From Tupaia tana (lineage: Eukaryota > Chordata > Mammalia > Scandentia > Tupaiidae): a stretch of 64,000 nt of DNA. This document shows, piece by piece, positions 1-11,684 of this stretch. The stretch spans positions 76,993,791 through 77,057,790 of the forward strand of contig JAKSZU010000013.1 in the NCBI GenBank assembly GCA_026018925.1. Reading direction: 5' to 3'. The translations under genes and the position numbers were made by a program. Every line of letters begins with the position of its first letter. The first letter of the stretch is position 1. Below the pieces are notes generated by a model. That model made no database searches. It was not told the origin of the DNA and saw nothing but the letters and a program-made list of their open reading frames with translations.

Positions 1-657
1 CTCTGTGCTGTCCATTGTTGGTGAGGGGCTACTGTGCTCACCTGAAGGAGAGTTACCACCTAATTTTCTCATATTTTTCAGGATCTGCACTGGTTTTTGG
101 TCATCTGACACAGTATTAACCTTTTCTTATTTATTGGAGAAGATTCTGCAGTATTGGAAGAGAAAATTTTGTTCTTAGTTCCCAGGTGTGTTCCTAATGG
201 AGTGTTATGTTTCCTAGGTCAGAGGAATTATGGACAACTTCAGGTGCTTTGCTCCTCTACCAAATGTTCAGCTCTTGATGAGGTGGTAGCAAGCTAAGGA
301 GATAAAACTTAGTTAAGAGAATCGAGACGAAGTGCTTGGACTAGTGTGCAGAAAGTCCCAAAGTTACTCTCAGGGCCTAGGAAGGCATTCTCAAGAGGAG
401 GCTTACTGAAATCAGGCCTTAGTCTCCAAGGAGGTGTAGTGAGCCAGACCACAAGAGCCTCGGGCAATGGAGTGTCAGAAATTCCACAGTTACTCTCAGG
501 GCACAGGGGTGTACACATGAGAAGAGGCTCATATCTCCCAGTTAGTTGGGTGAGCCCAGGGTGCTAGAGTGCTGGCCACAGAGTGACAAAAATTCCTGAG
601 TTACTCCCATGGCTTAGAGGTTTACACAGAAGAGGAGGCATGCCAAGACCAGGCCTC
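1..657 (-). mobile_element. L1 LINE, 5' UTR and start of ORF1, continuing off the left edge
   Basis: Read on the minus strand, this is an L1 5' UTR followed by the first codons of ORF1 (ATG complement at 70-72). It matches the 5' end of the L1 at 48.0 kb over the motif CAAGAGCTGAAC, the block CAGATGACCAAAAACCAG and the ORF1 start (MRK.GGNS...SSPSPTM). The 5' UTR holds three related units near 346-420, 471-535 and 577-655, each with an AGTTACTC-type core. The rest of the element lies outside the window. Seen: repeat structure and match to the second copy. Inferred: L1 identity, from that match and the ORF1-like start. Confidence 0.75.
346..655 (-). repeat. Tandem monomers in an L1 5' UTR (three units)
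   Basis: Three diverged copies of a roughly 70-80 bp block recur about every 105-125 bp (346-420, 471-535, 577-655). They share AGTTACTC followed by a GAGGAGGC- or GAGGCTCAT-like block. Tandem promoter monomers are known in mouse and other L1 5' UTRs, so a promoter role is inferred. Confidence 0.6.
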
Positions 658-673
658 AAAAATGGTTTTCTTT

Positions 674-940
674 GGACCAGCAGTTAGCGTAATGGCTATG
701 TCGCTGGACTCCCACGTAGTCGACCGCGGTTCGAGTCCCGGACCCGGCGGCTTAAACTCACGCCGGGCGCGTGTGCGTGCGTGCCCGAGATCCCGAGAGG
801 AGAATGGAGGAGAAGGGATTGCGGCGTGGCCATCCCCCCTGGGGTTGATTTCCTGCTTTCTATCTCTCTGTCTCTCTCTGTCTGTCTGGCGAGCGCACGC
901 GCCCTATAGCAAAAACCTCTCCAAAAAAAGAAAAAAAAAA
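674..940 (+). mobile_element. tRNA-derived SINE, long form (family A), young copy
   Basis: A near-consensus copy. The tRNA-like head has an A-box-like TTAGCGTAATGGC and the B-box GGTTCGAGTCC. A CpG-rich middle follows, then a pyrimidine-rich stretch, the tail GCCCTATAGCAAAAACCTC and an A-rich tract. The TSD AATGGTTTTCTTT is perfect (661-673 and 941-953). High CpG retention and the exact TSD point to a recent insertion. Confidence 0.92.
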
Positions 941-953
941 AATGGTTTTCTTT

Positions 954-1997
954 GAAGTTCAGAAGCTTCTGAGAAATAAGGGAACAGAATAACTGGTGTA
1001 AAAAATGTCCAAGAATGCTGTTATTGAAGAAAAAGTCCATGGGGGTGTACAAATGGTAGTCATAAACATTTACATTGATGATAATTCCATTTCTCAGCAT
1101 ACTCACAAGATACATACACAGGGCCAGTACAAAGTAAAAGGCCTCAAACTATAATAGCCAGAAAGCCCTAGCAGGACAAATTCTGTCACAGAAGACTGAT
1201 TAGACTTTATCATGTTAATGTTTTCTCTCACCAGTGAATACTGGAAAGCAGCTGGATATTACAGGAGTATCTATAAGAATCATATACATCCTTAAAAGGC
1301 TCCCTTAAGAGTAGTAAGGACCTATAAGTGGATCACAAACAGCATAAGAATAAGTTAAAATCAGTTAGACTTTTAGATTTAATGAAAGAGGCTATGGTTA
1401 TTTTTTAAAAATTCCTTGAAAGAGGATAAATTAATAACACATGTGACTGAGTTAGAAATATATATCTAATTTGCATTATGAATTTTAAATTATTTTAATG
1501 CAATGTCACCATTATATTCTGCACCAAACAATCCAGAGAAAATATAAAGTGTATTATTGACCGAATAATATTTGACCATTTTAGCCATCATATGTATCTA
1601 TATCCTAATTTTTTTCTTCACATCTAATATGTTATCCTTAACAAAACTCACTTTTTCAGTTACTAAGATAAAGTAGTATAAGTAAGTCCTGCTTCTATTG
1701 TAAATTTAATCTGTCTCAGAAAAGTTTCATAGCTAAAAGTACGAATGGAAAATGTATATTTTTAGAAAAAGTACTTTTGCTCATTTGTAATTTAGGGTAA
1801 ATATGCACACGTGCAATAACCTAAGAATATTAACAAAACCATTAGAACTGTTTGTAACAGAAAACATATTCAGTTAAAATGATTCTTTACCTTTTTCAAT
1901 ACAATGTAGGAAGTTTATCTAGGTCACTCTATTGTCCTACCTGATACATAAAATTAATAACAAGTATACCTCAGAAAAACTCTAGTACACACATCTT
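954..1997. other. AT-rich intergenic DNA, nothing recognised
   Basis: No coding potential, RNA gene or repeat that I recognise. Short chance reading frames only. Confidence 0.5.
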
Positions 1998-2514
1998 TTT
2001 TAATATATTTTATTTGATTATTATTATTTTATATTTTTGACAGCTATACATCATTTGGCTTGTATAGAGTATTTAACCAACATGAAATATACTTCAGCCC
2101 AGTCTAGTTGAGAATACTATACATGATGCCATCAACAGGTAATAAACCATTACTGTGTCCCACAAATGTCTTTCCTCTCTATTCCTACCCCTCAATTTTC
2201 TTTTTTATTATCTTTCCCTCTCACATCCTCCTTCTACACTATCTCCAATATCCATAACTATTTTCAAGCATTTATGTCCTCCAATCTTTTTTAATCTCTA
2301 CCATAGAGTGCAGACAGTTGGTATATATTAAATGGATACATACAATATCTTTCTTTCATAGCCTGACTGGCTTCACTCAGCAATAAATCTTCCATATTCG
2401 ATCACTTTCTATCAAATACCAGGGTCTTATTGTTTTGTATGGATGAATAATATTCCATGGACTATATATACCACACTTTTTCAATCCATTCATGGGCATT
2501 TACATCTGGTACAA
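1998..2514 (-). mobile_element. 5'-truncated L1, 3' end of ORF2 plus 3' UTR
   Basis: On the minus strand this matches the 3' part of the full L1 in this window: the ORF2 end with ATGGAATA-type MEY codons, GAGTGAAG, GGCTATGAAAGAAAGATATT and the 3' UTR. It begins with a T-rich stretch (the poly-A complement). A short TSD ACATCTT flanks it (1991-1997 and 2515-2521). Confidence 0.85.
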
Positions 2515-2522
2515 ACATCTTA

Positions 2523-2758
2523 ATCTAAAAATCAAACCATAAATAAATGTATACAATAAGAAATCTCAGAATTTGCTCTTTCACATCCAGGTATGAAAAA
2601 ATACATATTACCTTCTACCTACATAGAAATCAGTTTCTTCTGCTGCTCTAACAGCTGTTTTGAACATATTTATTCCAAAACATCCATAACAAGAGATAGA
2701 TCACTCAAAAAGTCTGACATGTAGCAGTATGCAATAGTCGTTTATATCCTCCCATTTC
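2523..2758. other. Intergenic, nothing recognised
   Basis: AT-rich DNA between two L1 insertions with no recognisable feature. Confidence 0.4.
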
Positions 2759-2773
2759 AACAGAATATGGCAT

Positions 2774-3125
2774 TGGGATCAAGCCAGCCAGCAGTTCCAG
2801 ACACCAGACTGCCTGCAGTTGCAGGCGCTTCCACCCAGGACCTTTGCATATCCCCACCTCTACTCATCTCTGGACTTCAGGTTGGTTCCTTGGGAGTTTA
2901 AGATGAACTTGCACCACAGCCCCGCCCCCACCACCCCACCTGCAAACTGGATTGAGCCGGCCAGCAGTTCCTGACATCAGGCTGCCTGTAGCTGCAGGCC
3001 CTTATGCCCAGGACCCTTCACTCATCCTCTGCCCCTTCCCCACTTGCCTTTGGACTCTCTGAATTTTAGTGTTTTGAATAGTGTGTGGTGTGATTTGTTT
3101 TGTTTCGTTTTTCTTTGCTCTTGAG
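2774..3125 (+). repeat. Two tandem 5' UTR monomers of L1
   Basis: Two similar units start at about 2776 and 2950, a period of about 174 bp. Both carry GCCAGCAGTTCC, CAGGCTGCCTG-like and CCCAGGACC blocks. Because the element begins at the first unit, these are probably promoter monomers (inference from mouse L1 biology). Confidence 0.75.
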
Positions 3126-3331
3126 GTGTTCCTTATTAGGTCAGTTGGAGGCTCACCATTCCATAGAAACAGGGAGGACTTTGGGTCACCCAGGACCAGT
3201 GACAACTACATGGTACTGGTGAGCAACAGGTAGGCCAACCATAAGAGAAATCATTAATTTTCTAATCCTGTACACCTTTCAACACTCAGAGATACCTTAA
3301 ATAAGTTAGGAAGCAACATGTAGATCACCTG

Positions 3332-4995
3332 ATGACTAGGAACAATCGCAGAGGCTCAAGAAGTATGAGCAACCAACAAAAGACATCTCACCCAAGGGAA
3401 ATCATCAAACCTACATCACCCACAGTCAATACAATGGACGTCATGGACATGTCTGACAAGGAATTCAGAATATTTGTAGTGACCAAACTAACTGAGATGG
3501 AAGATAAAAGAGACAAGGAGCTCCAGGAGATGAGGAAGTCCTTTCATGATTTGAAAGAAGAAATAGATATCTTAAACAAGAACCAATTAAAAACTGTTTT
3601 TCTTGAAATTACCAGCTGAAAAGGAATGGAAGACAACTGTAGACACCAGACAGTGTGAGAAGAGGATGGTAAAGGGGAGAGGGTCAAACACAGGGAGATT
3701 TTATATAAATAAATAAATATATATATATATATATATATATGAAACTAGAAATGGAAAATTATTTATAACAGGTATGATTAAGCCACTATGTAGTATATTC
3801 TGGATGGATAACCATTTTTGGTATGCTGTGACGATGATTAGGGGACAAATGTAAATTAATTAAATAAATTTCAGGAGAAAAAATTAATTAAAGAAATTTC
3901 AGGAGAAAAAAATCATGAAAACTATTTTTCATGAAATTTAAAAAAATGCATATTTGAGGACTGCAGTAAGCTATATAGTCCCAGCTGGATGCTACTTTGT
4001 TGTATGTTCATTCTACTCACTGAGGTTTATGCCTAGGGTCAGACTTGTGTCCATGGATATGTATATATCAGCTGCACTTGCTATTGGAAGTATCTAGATT
4101 AATAAAGTTCTTTAGTGAATAAATAAAAGGGGTGGGGGAAAGGCATAGAAAGCAACCATGGATACCAGAGACAGTGTGGGAGGAGAGTAGGACATGGCAG
4201 ATGGTGAGAGATAGGGAATTAATAATGGCAAAAATAATAAAACATACAGGAAATAGGAAATGGAAAATTGTTTGTTGACAATAACATGTATGTTGATGTG
4301 CTTGACTGAGCCGAAATACACTGTATTCTAGATGGGAAATCTCATTTTGTTTGCTGTGGTGATGTATAGTGAATGAATGTAAATAAATAAATTTAAAGAA
4401 AAAAATAAATTATAAAAAAATAAATAAAAAAAAACAATTACCAGATGGAACTTCTAGGGTTGAAGAATGTTTTACAGGAAATCAAAATCTCCCTTGAAAG
4501 TATTAAAAGTAGGTTAGATCAGGCAGATGATCAAATCTCTAATGTAGAAGACAAAACATCTGACCTAGAAAAAGTATCAAGAAGATTGAGAAAACAACCA
4601 TGAAAAATGAGGATAATATACGAGGAATACTGGATACCATCAAGCGCCCCAACATCCGGATAATTGGTATTCCAGAAGAGGAAGAAAATATTAAGGGCCT
4701 AGATAATTTATTCCAAGAAATCCTGGAAGAAAATGTTCCAAACCTAGAAATGCATTCAAATATACAGACCCAAGAAATACATAGGACCCCAACTAGAATC
4801 AACCCAAGAAGATCCTCTCCAAGGCACATCATAGCCACACTGGCAAAAACAGACAAAGACAAGATACTAAAGTTGGCAAGAGGGAAACGTCAAGTTACTT
4901 ACAAAGGTCACCCCATCAGGCTAACATCGGATCTCTTGGTGGAAATGATGCAAGCAAGGGAAGAATTGGGGAAATATAGTCAAAGTGTTGAATGA
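3332..4995 (+). pseudogene. L1 ORF1 remnant, split by an insertion
   Basis: ORF1 encodes the L1 RNA-binding chaperone (coiled coil, RRM, C-terminal domain). The first part (3332-about 3592) begins MTRNNRRGSR and has a heptad-like region rich in K, E and D. After an insertion of about 840 bp it resumes near 4434, and the stretch 4600-4995 gives the RRM and C-terminal part (ILDTIKRPNIRIIGIPEEEE, TQEIHRTPTRINPRRSSPRH). The family continuation ILYPARLS is readable just beyond (about 5015-5040) after a frame change. The gene is non-functional. Confidence 0.85.
3593..4433 (+). mobile_element. Compound insertion: two LINE 3' ends inside L1 ORF1
   Basis: This block interrupts ORF1 of the host L1. 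The flanks CAATTA on the left and ACAATTACCAG on the right suggest a short TSD. It holds two head-to-tail 3' ends. About 3917-4433 matches the 3' UTR of the HAL1-type element at 41.8 kb (its 43435-43925 part: GCAGTAAGCTATATAG, ATATGTATATATCAGC, GTAAATAAATAAAT). About 3620-3916 is a second, more diverged copy of the same terminal part with a (TA)n stretch at 3718-3741. Either two successive insertions or one insertion with a duplicated tail would fit. Confidence 0.7.
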
Positions 4996-5976
4996 GAAAC
5001 AATTTCAACCAAGAATACTATACCCAGCAAGATTATCTTTCGTACGGGAAAAAAAAAGATAAAAATATTCTTGGATAAACAAAATTTGAAGGAATTTACC
5101 AACTACAGACCAGCTCTTCAAGAGGTTCTGAAGGGAATGCTATACCAGGAAAACTAAAGAGTCAGACAGACAGTTATATGAGAACAAAAAGCAACCAAGA
5201 AAACGGCTCACTTAATGATAGGAACAGGTACGGAGATATCGATAATTACATTGAATGTCAATAGATTAAATTCTCCAATTAAAAGATATAGACTGGCTGA
5301 ATGGATAAAAAAACAAAAGCCCTCTATCTGTTGCCTACAAGAAACTCACCTTATGGATAAAGACATACATAGACTAAAAGTAAAGGGCTGGAAGAAGATA
5401 TTCCATACAAATGGAAATCAAAAAAGGGCTGGAATAGCGATATGGATTTCAGACAAAATAGATTTCAAGACAAAGACTGTAAGAAGAGAGAAAGAAGGGC
5501 ATTATATAATAGTAAGTGGGGCAATCCAGCAAGAAGACATAACCCTTATAAATATCTAGGCATCCAACTCAGGTGCACCTAAATATGTGAAGGAAAGACT
5601 GCTAGAGCTGAAAGGAGAGATAGGGAGAAATACTATAATTGTTGGAGATCTCAACACTCCATTATCTCCTTTAGACAGATCTTCTAGGCAGAAAATAAAA
5701 AGATACAGGACCTAAATCATACTATAAATCGAATGGGCTTGACAGACATCTATAGAACTTTCCACCCTACATCCACAATATATACATTTTTCTCACCTCG
5801 GCATGGAACCTTTTCAAAGATCATATGTTAGGACACAAATCAAGCCTTTATAGATTCAAAGGCATAGAAACTGTATCCAGCATCTTCTCTGACCATGATG
5901 GAATTAAACTCAAGATTAATTTCAAGAAACAATCTCAAAAATACACAAACACATGGAAACTGAACAACCTACTTCT

Positions 5977-6247
5977 TTTTTTTTTTCTTCTTTTTTTGGA
6001 GAGGTTTTTGCTATAGGGAGTGTGCACTTGCCAGACAGACAGACAGAGACAAAGAGACAGAAAGTGAGAAATCACCCCCCAGGGGGAATGGCCACACTGC
6101 AATCCCTTCTCTTCCATTCTCCTCCCGGGATCTTGGGCACGCATGTACACACGCCTGGTGTGAGTTTAAGCCACCAGGTCCAGGACTCAAACCACAGTCG
6201 ACTACGTGGGAGTCCAGTGACATAGTCATTACGCTAACTGCTGGTTC
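5977..6247 (-). mobile_element. SINE family A inserted in L1 ORF2
   Basis: Minus-strand copy with poly-T at the left and the tRNA-like head at the right. The TSD CTGAACAACCTACTTCT is perfect (5960-5976 and 6248-6264). It interrupts the end of the endonuclease region of the host L1, so it is younger than that L1. Confidence 0.93.
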
Positions 6248-8220
6248 CTGAACAACCTACTTCTGAATGACTTCTTCACTGAAATCAAAAAATTTATGAA
6301 AACAAATGATACTGAGTACACAAGTGTCCAAAATCTATGGGACACCGCAAAAGCAGTCATAAGAGGAAAATTTATAGCAATTAGTGCACATAAGAAAAGG
6401 ATGGAAAGATGGCAAATAGATAACCTATCATCATGCCTCAGGGAATTGTAAAAACAACAAACAAACCCCCAAAATGCCAGGCAAAAAGAAATAATAAAGG
6501 TTCGAGCAGAAATATATGAAATAGAAAATAAACAAACCATACAGAAAATAAATCTAAGCAAAAGCTGGTTTTTTGAAAAGATTAACAAGATCAACACACC
6601 ATTGGCTAGACTGATCAAGAAGAAGAAAGAAAAAAACCAGATTAATCAAATATGTGATGAAACAGGCAATATTAGAATAGAAATAGTAGAAAAACAAAAT
6701 ATTATTAAAGGATACTATGAGCGACTATATGCCAACAAGATAACTTGGAGGAGATGGACAAATTTCTGGATGCATATAATCTACCAAGATTGAATCAGGA
6801 AGACATAGAAAACCTGAATAGACCCATAATAAGCCAGGAGATTGAATTAGTAATAAATAACCTCCTGACTCAGAAAAGCCCATGTCCAGATGGCTTCACT
6901 TCTGAATTCAACAAAACTTTTAAGGAAGAGTTAACCTCTACCCTACTAAAATTATTTCTGAAGATTCAAAAAGAAGGAAACCTTCCAAATTCATTTTATG
7001 AAGCCTCCATTATCCTCATTTCCAAAACAGATAAGGACATTACAAAAAAGGAAAACTACAAACCAATATCATTGATGAGTATAGATGGAAAAATTCTCAA
7101 CAAGACACTTGCAAATTGTATCCAACAACATATCACAAAGATTATTCATCAGGACTAGGTAGGCTTTATGCCAGAGATACAAGGGTGGTTCAACATACAC
7201 AAGACCATAAATGTAATATAGCATATTAACAGAAAGAAAGATTAAAAACTATATGATCATTTCAATTGATGCAGAGAAAGCATTTGATAAAATACAACAT
7301 CCTTTTATGATTAAGACTCTCAGTAAGATTGGTATAGAAGGATCATTTCTCAATATAATAAAAGCCACTGAAGAAAAACATACAGCAAACATTATACTGA
7401 ATGGGAAAAGCTAAAAGCTTTTCTGCTAAAAATGGGTACTAGGCAAGGCTGCCCACTTTCTCCACTGCTCTTTAATATAGTACTGGAAGTCTTAGCTAAT
7501 GAAATCAGAGAAGAGAACAATATAAAAGGCATTCGAATAGGCAAAGAGTTGAAAATATCTTTATTCGCAGATGACATGATAGTATACTTAGAAGACCCAA
7601 AGGTCTCCATGAAAAAACTTCTTGAAGTAATAAGTGAATACAGTAAAGTGGCAAGATACAAAATCAACATCCAAAAATCTATAGCATTTCTATATACGAA
7701 CAAGTTAAATGAAGTAGAGCTGAAGAAAAGAATTCCTTTCACCACCATAGCCACAAGATGCATAAGATACCTAGAAATAAACCTAACTAAGAAAGCCAAA
7801 GACCTTTATAAAGAAAACTATGAAAAATCTTAAAAAAGATATTGAAAGTGACATAAAAAAGTGGAAGGACATCCCATGTTCCTGGATTGGAAGAATTAAC
7901 ATAATGAAAATGGCAATTCTACCCAAATTAATCTACATGTTTAATGCAATTCCAATCAAAATACCAGAAATATTCTTCACAGATCTAGAAAATACAATCA
8001 TAGAATTTGTCTGGAATCATAAAGGACCTCGTATTGCAAAAACAATCCTCTGTAAGAAGAATGGAGTAGGAGGCATATCACACTCCCTGATCCCAAGATA
8101 CACTATAAAGATGTGATCATTAAAACAGCATGGTACTGGCACAAAACCAGACATGTGGATCAATGGAATAGAATAGAGACCCCAGAAATAATCCCCAAAG
8201 CTTACAGCCAATTGATTTTT

Positions 8221-8484
8221 TTTTTTTTTTTTTGGAGAGGTTTTTGCTATAGGGCGCGTGCGCTCGCCAGACAGACAGAGAGAGACAGAGAGACAGAAAG
8301 CAAGAAATCACCCCCTAGGGGTATGGCCACACCGCAATCCCTTCTTCTCCATTCTCCTCTCGGGATCTTGGGCACGCACGCACACGCGCCCGGCGTGAGT
8401 TTAAGCCGCCGGGTCCGGGACTCAAACCTCAGTCGACTACGTGGGAGTCCAGTGACATAGCCATTACGCTAACTGCTGGTCCCC
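8221..8484 (-). mobile_element. SINE family A inserted in L1 ORF2
   Basis: Minus-strand copy with a long poly-T start and CpG-rich body. The TSD ACAGCCAAYTGATTTTT lies at about 8205-8220 and 8485-8501, with one difference. It interrupts the part of ORF2 after the reverse transcriptase. Confidence 0.92.
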
Positions 8485-10082
8485 ACAGCCAACTGATTTT
8501 TGACAGAGGGTATCAGTCAATCCATTGGGAAGAGGAAAACCTCTTTAGTAAATGGTGCTGGAAAAACTGGGTATCCACCTGCAGAAAGATGAAACTGAAC
8601 CCCCATCTCTCACCATTAACAAAAACCAACTCAAAATGGATCAAATATCTGAACCTAAGAGCTCAAACAATAAAACTACTGGTGGAAAATGCTGGGGAAA
8701 CTCTGGGAAGACATTGGAATAGGCAAAGACTTCTTAAATAAGACTCCCAAAGCACAAGCAATAATCCCTAAAACAGACAAGTGGGACTATATCAGACTAA
8801 GAAGTTTCTGCACAGCAAAGGACACAGTAACAAGTGTGAACCGACAACCCTCAGAATGGGAAAATATTTTTGTAAAATATGCCTCAGATAAGGGACTGAT
8901 AACCAGAATACACAGGGAACTCAAGTGCCTTATGTGAAAAAAAAAAAATGATTAGCCAAGTTAAAAGATGGGAAAATGAGCTGAACAAAAATCTCTCTAA
9001 GGGAGACATAAGAACAGTCAAAAAGCATATGAGGAAATGCTCAACATCCCTCATCATAAGGGAGATGCAGATAAAAACCACAATGAGATACCACCTAACT
9101 CCTGTCAGAATGGCAAACATTAAGAATATAAAAAGTTCTAAGTGTTGGCAGGGATGTGATGAAAAGGGAACTCTCCTACATTGTCGGTGGGAATGTAAAC
9201 TGGTTCGGCCACTGATGAGAACAATATGGAGGTTTCTCAAAGATCTACAAATAGAACTACCATTTGATCCAGCAATCCCACTTCTGGGTATCTACCCAAA
9301 GGACAGGAGAATGCTCAGACAGAAAAGTGCCTGCATGTCACTGTTTATTGCAACATTGTTCACGATTGTCAAGACATGGAACCAATCTAAATGTCCACAA
9401 ACTGATGAATGGATTGGATGAAAAAGTGTGGTATATATACTCTATGGAATACTACTCAGCCATAAAAAATAACTATACCTTGGCATTTGATAGAAAGTAG
9501 TCGGATATAGAGGATCTATTGCTGAGTGAAGTAAGTCAGGCTATGAAAGAAAGATATTGTATGTATCCACTTAATATATACCAACTATCCGCACTCTATG
9601 GCAGAGAGTGAAATATTGGAGGACATAAAAACAGTGAAAATATTTAACGAGGATAAGACAGTGTGGAATGAGGGGATGAAGAGAAGAGGATAGAGAAAGA
9701 TAGCCAAGAGAACAAATACAGAGGCATGACATTATTGGGACACAGTTATGGCTTATTACCTGTTGATGATGAAGTGTACAGTATTCTTAACTGGATTGGT
9801 CTGAGAAGTATTTCATGATGGGTAAAATCTTTTTTACAAGCAAAATGAAAAATAATGTTTGACTGGTTAAAAAAATAATTGGAATAATAATAATGATCAG
9901 GAAAAACAATGAAAAGATATTGAATAATGAAGTGGGAATTTTAATGTCTCTTGTAATGACTGACATGCATGACATTCCCTTTTGAAAAAGCAATGTAATA
10001 CACTGTAAAGTTATATGCAATTCAATGTAATATAAACAAGATTATGAAGATAATAAATAAATAAAATAACAGAATATGGCAT

Positions 10083-10670
10083 CTTTCTATATTAAAATGC
10101 CAGAATCAGAAGACTTATTTATGAGATTACTAGTCTCATAAATTCCACCTCAACAATTTTGTTACGATAACTAAAAAAAAAAGATCAATCTTCTTATTTC
10201 TCCCTAAAATCAGTATCTGCCAATGCTGCTGTAAAAACCAATAAATAGTGGGAAAACAGAAACAATTTCCAGTAAAGATGGAAGTTGGGGCTCGTTACAA
10301 CCTTTTCACAAGTAAAGGATGTTTAAAGAACCAGACATGATGCACCAGGAAAACCTGAAGTGTGTGCTGCCTAGAGGATGTTTCTAATCCCAAAAGCAAT
10401 TTAATTAATGTTCACCATGTGGATTGAGTACTATTAGGAATCTTTCTAGGACTTTTGGGATGAAGTCCCTCAGGAACAACTAAAACAAAGTTGTTAATAC
10501 AATTTAATTTAAATGTAACTCACAAAACAGAAATTATTTTGGCTTTGAATTTTTAAGGAAGAGCAAACTTAGGACTCCTATCCAGGTGAAATGGTCAGAC
10601 ACAATTTATATTTGATGGAGAAATGTGTCAGTAATCTATGACACAGTTTGCAATGGTACTTTACTCATTT
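10083..10670. other. Intergenic, nothing recognised
   Basis: No gene or named repeat recognised between the L1 and the next SINE. Confidence 0.4.
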
Positions 10671-10836
10671 TATAAAATTATTTCATTGAAATTTTATTTA
10701 TTGATTTACTTATTTAATTTTGACCAGAGAAAGAGAGAGAGAAAGTGAGAAAGCAAGCCACCAGATCCAGGATTTGAACCGTGATTGGCCATGTGGGAGT
10801 CCAGTGCTCTTAACCACTACACCAACTGCCAGTCCC
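10671..10836 (-). mobile_element. tRNA-derived SINE, short form (family B)
   Basis: Minus-strand short SINE: an A/T-rich tail complement, TTTGACCAGAG, a GA-rich stretch, AAGCAAGCCACCAGATCC and the tRNA-like head (TTAACCACTACACCAACTGC). A diverged TSD of the type GGTACTTTACTC / GATACTTTATTC flanks it. Confidence 0.8.
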
Positions 10837-11684
10837 TGATACTTTATTCTTAATAAGTTAACTGGTAATCACCTCTATCTTGACCACTAATCCGGAAGGT
10901 GGAGCCTACAACCCTCATCTGGTCTCACCTGCCCAGGCATAGTCTTACGCACAGTCACCACAATTTTGCTCACTGATACCCTCTGTGCAAGTACACAAAC
11001 AATATACCAACCTCATCTAAACTGTCCTCAGCCATGCCTGCACTGATATAGCACAATGCAAGGCAGAACTTAATTTCCATGAGAGAGCAAAGCATACTTT
11101 ACTTTTGAACAAGAAACAAAATTCTGACTTGAAATGAGTAATTACCTCAACATTTGCCATAATTATCTCTTAAAATGAATATCAATTATTGAAAAATTCA
11201 AATTTTTACATGAAAATAAAATAAATCTTGACTGTTTTTCATTTTTATAACCAACAAACAATATATTTTTAAAATTATTGAGCGAGAGGTGCAACGTGAT
11301 TCTTAAAAGTAGGTAATCGACTTATGCCATGCAAGCTGATTTTAATGCTTCAACAAATCAAATATGAAGAAGAATTCTTATTATGTTTACTTTATACAAA
11401 AACATGATCAGTGTACTGACTCATGATGCAAATGTGTGCCTCATTAATTCCTCATTAATCAATGCTTGTCAAAAGAATTAAGAATTGTTACACGGGAAAA
11501 AGAAGTTAGGCTATAACTACAAGTAATTTTATAAGCTAGGTCTGCAAAACAAAAAATGTTAAGTAAAGCCAAATCACCATAGAAATATAATTAAATTAAT
11601 ATGTAATACAGGCACTTGGAATTTATTTCAGATAAACAACAAATAAATTTTAGTGTGAATATTGTCTGTGCTATGTTTTTCTTT
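10837..11684. other. Intergenic, nothing recognised
   Basis: AT-rich DNA without a recognisable gene or repeat. Confidence 0.4.

Larger units (their letters stand above)
5215..9500 (+). pseudogene. L1 ORF2 remnant (endonuclease and reverse transcriptase)
   Basis: ORF2 supplies the endonuclease and reverse transcriptase for target-primed reverse transcription. The endonuclease start is readable as SIITLNVNRLNSP with QETHL (5215-5559). The reverse transcriptase is clear near 7080-7830, with [12 protein letters not shown] and the catalytic FADDM (7564-7578). The C-terminal Cys/His pattern C-x3-C...H-C-x3-C lies near 9142-9200, and the tail MEYYSAIKN near 9445. At least five stops or frame changes plus two SINEs break it. 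After the stop, a 3' UTR of about 560 bp follows. Confidence 0.88.
2774..10067 (+). mobile_element. Full-length L1 LINE with nested insertions
   Basis: A complete insertion. The 15-bp duplication AACAGAATATGGCAT lies at both ends (2759-2773 and 10068-10082). In order: a 5' UTR starting exactly with a monomer, ORF1, ORF2 with endonuclease, reverse transcriptase and C-terminal Cys-rich region, a 3' UTR and an A-rich AATAAATAAATAAAAT tail. It has been hit by two SINEs (5977-6247, 8221-8484) and by an LINE 3'-end insertion (about 3593-4433). Without these it would be close to 5.9 kb, a normal L1 length. Both reading frames carry several stops and frameshifts, so it is no longer mobile. Confidence 0.93.

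Noticed and set aside
690-745. tRNA gene, because of the intact B-box
   Set aside because: The head belongs to a SINE with A tail and TSD. No cloverleaf with a proper acceptor stem was found in any copy.
662-1115. Long reading frames on both strands of family A SINEs (also at 5953-6229, 8113-8460, 31342-31677, 53044-53401 and others)
   Set aside because: They are translations of the SINE body. The same peptide appears at every copy, and no host gene is involved.
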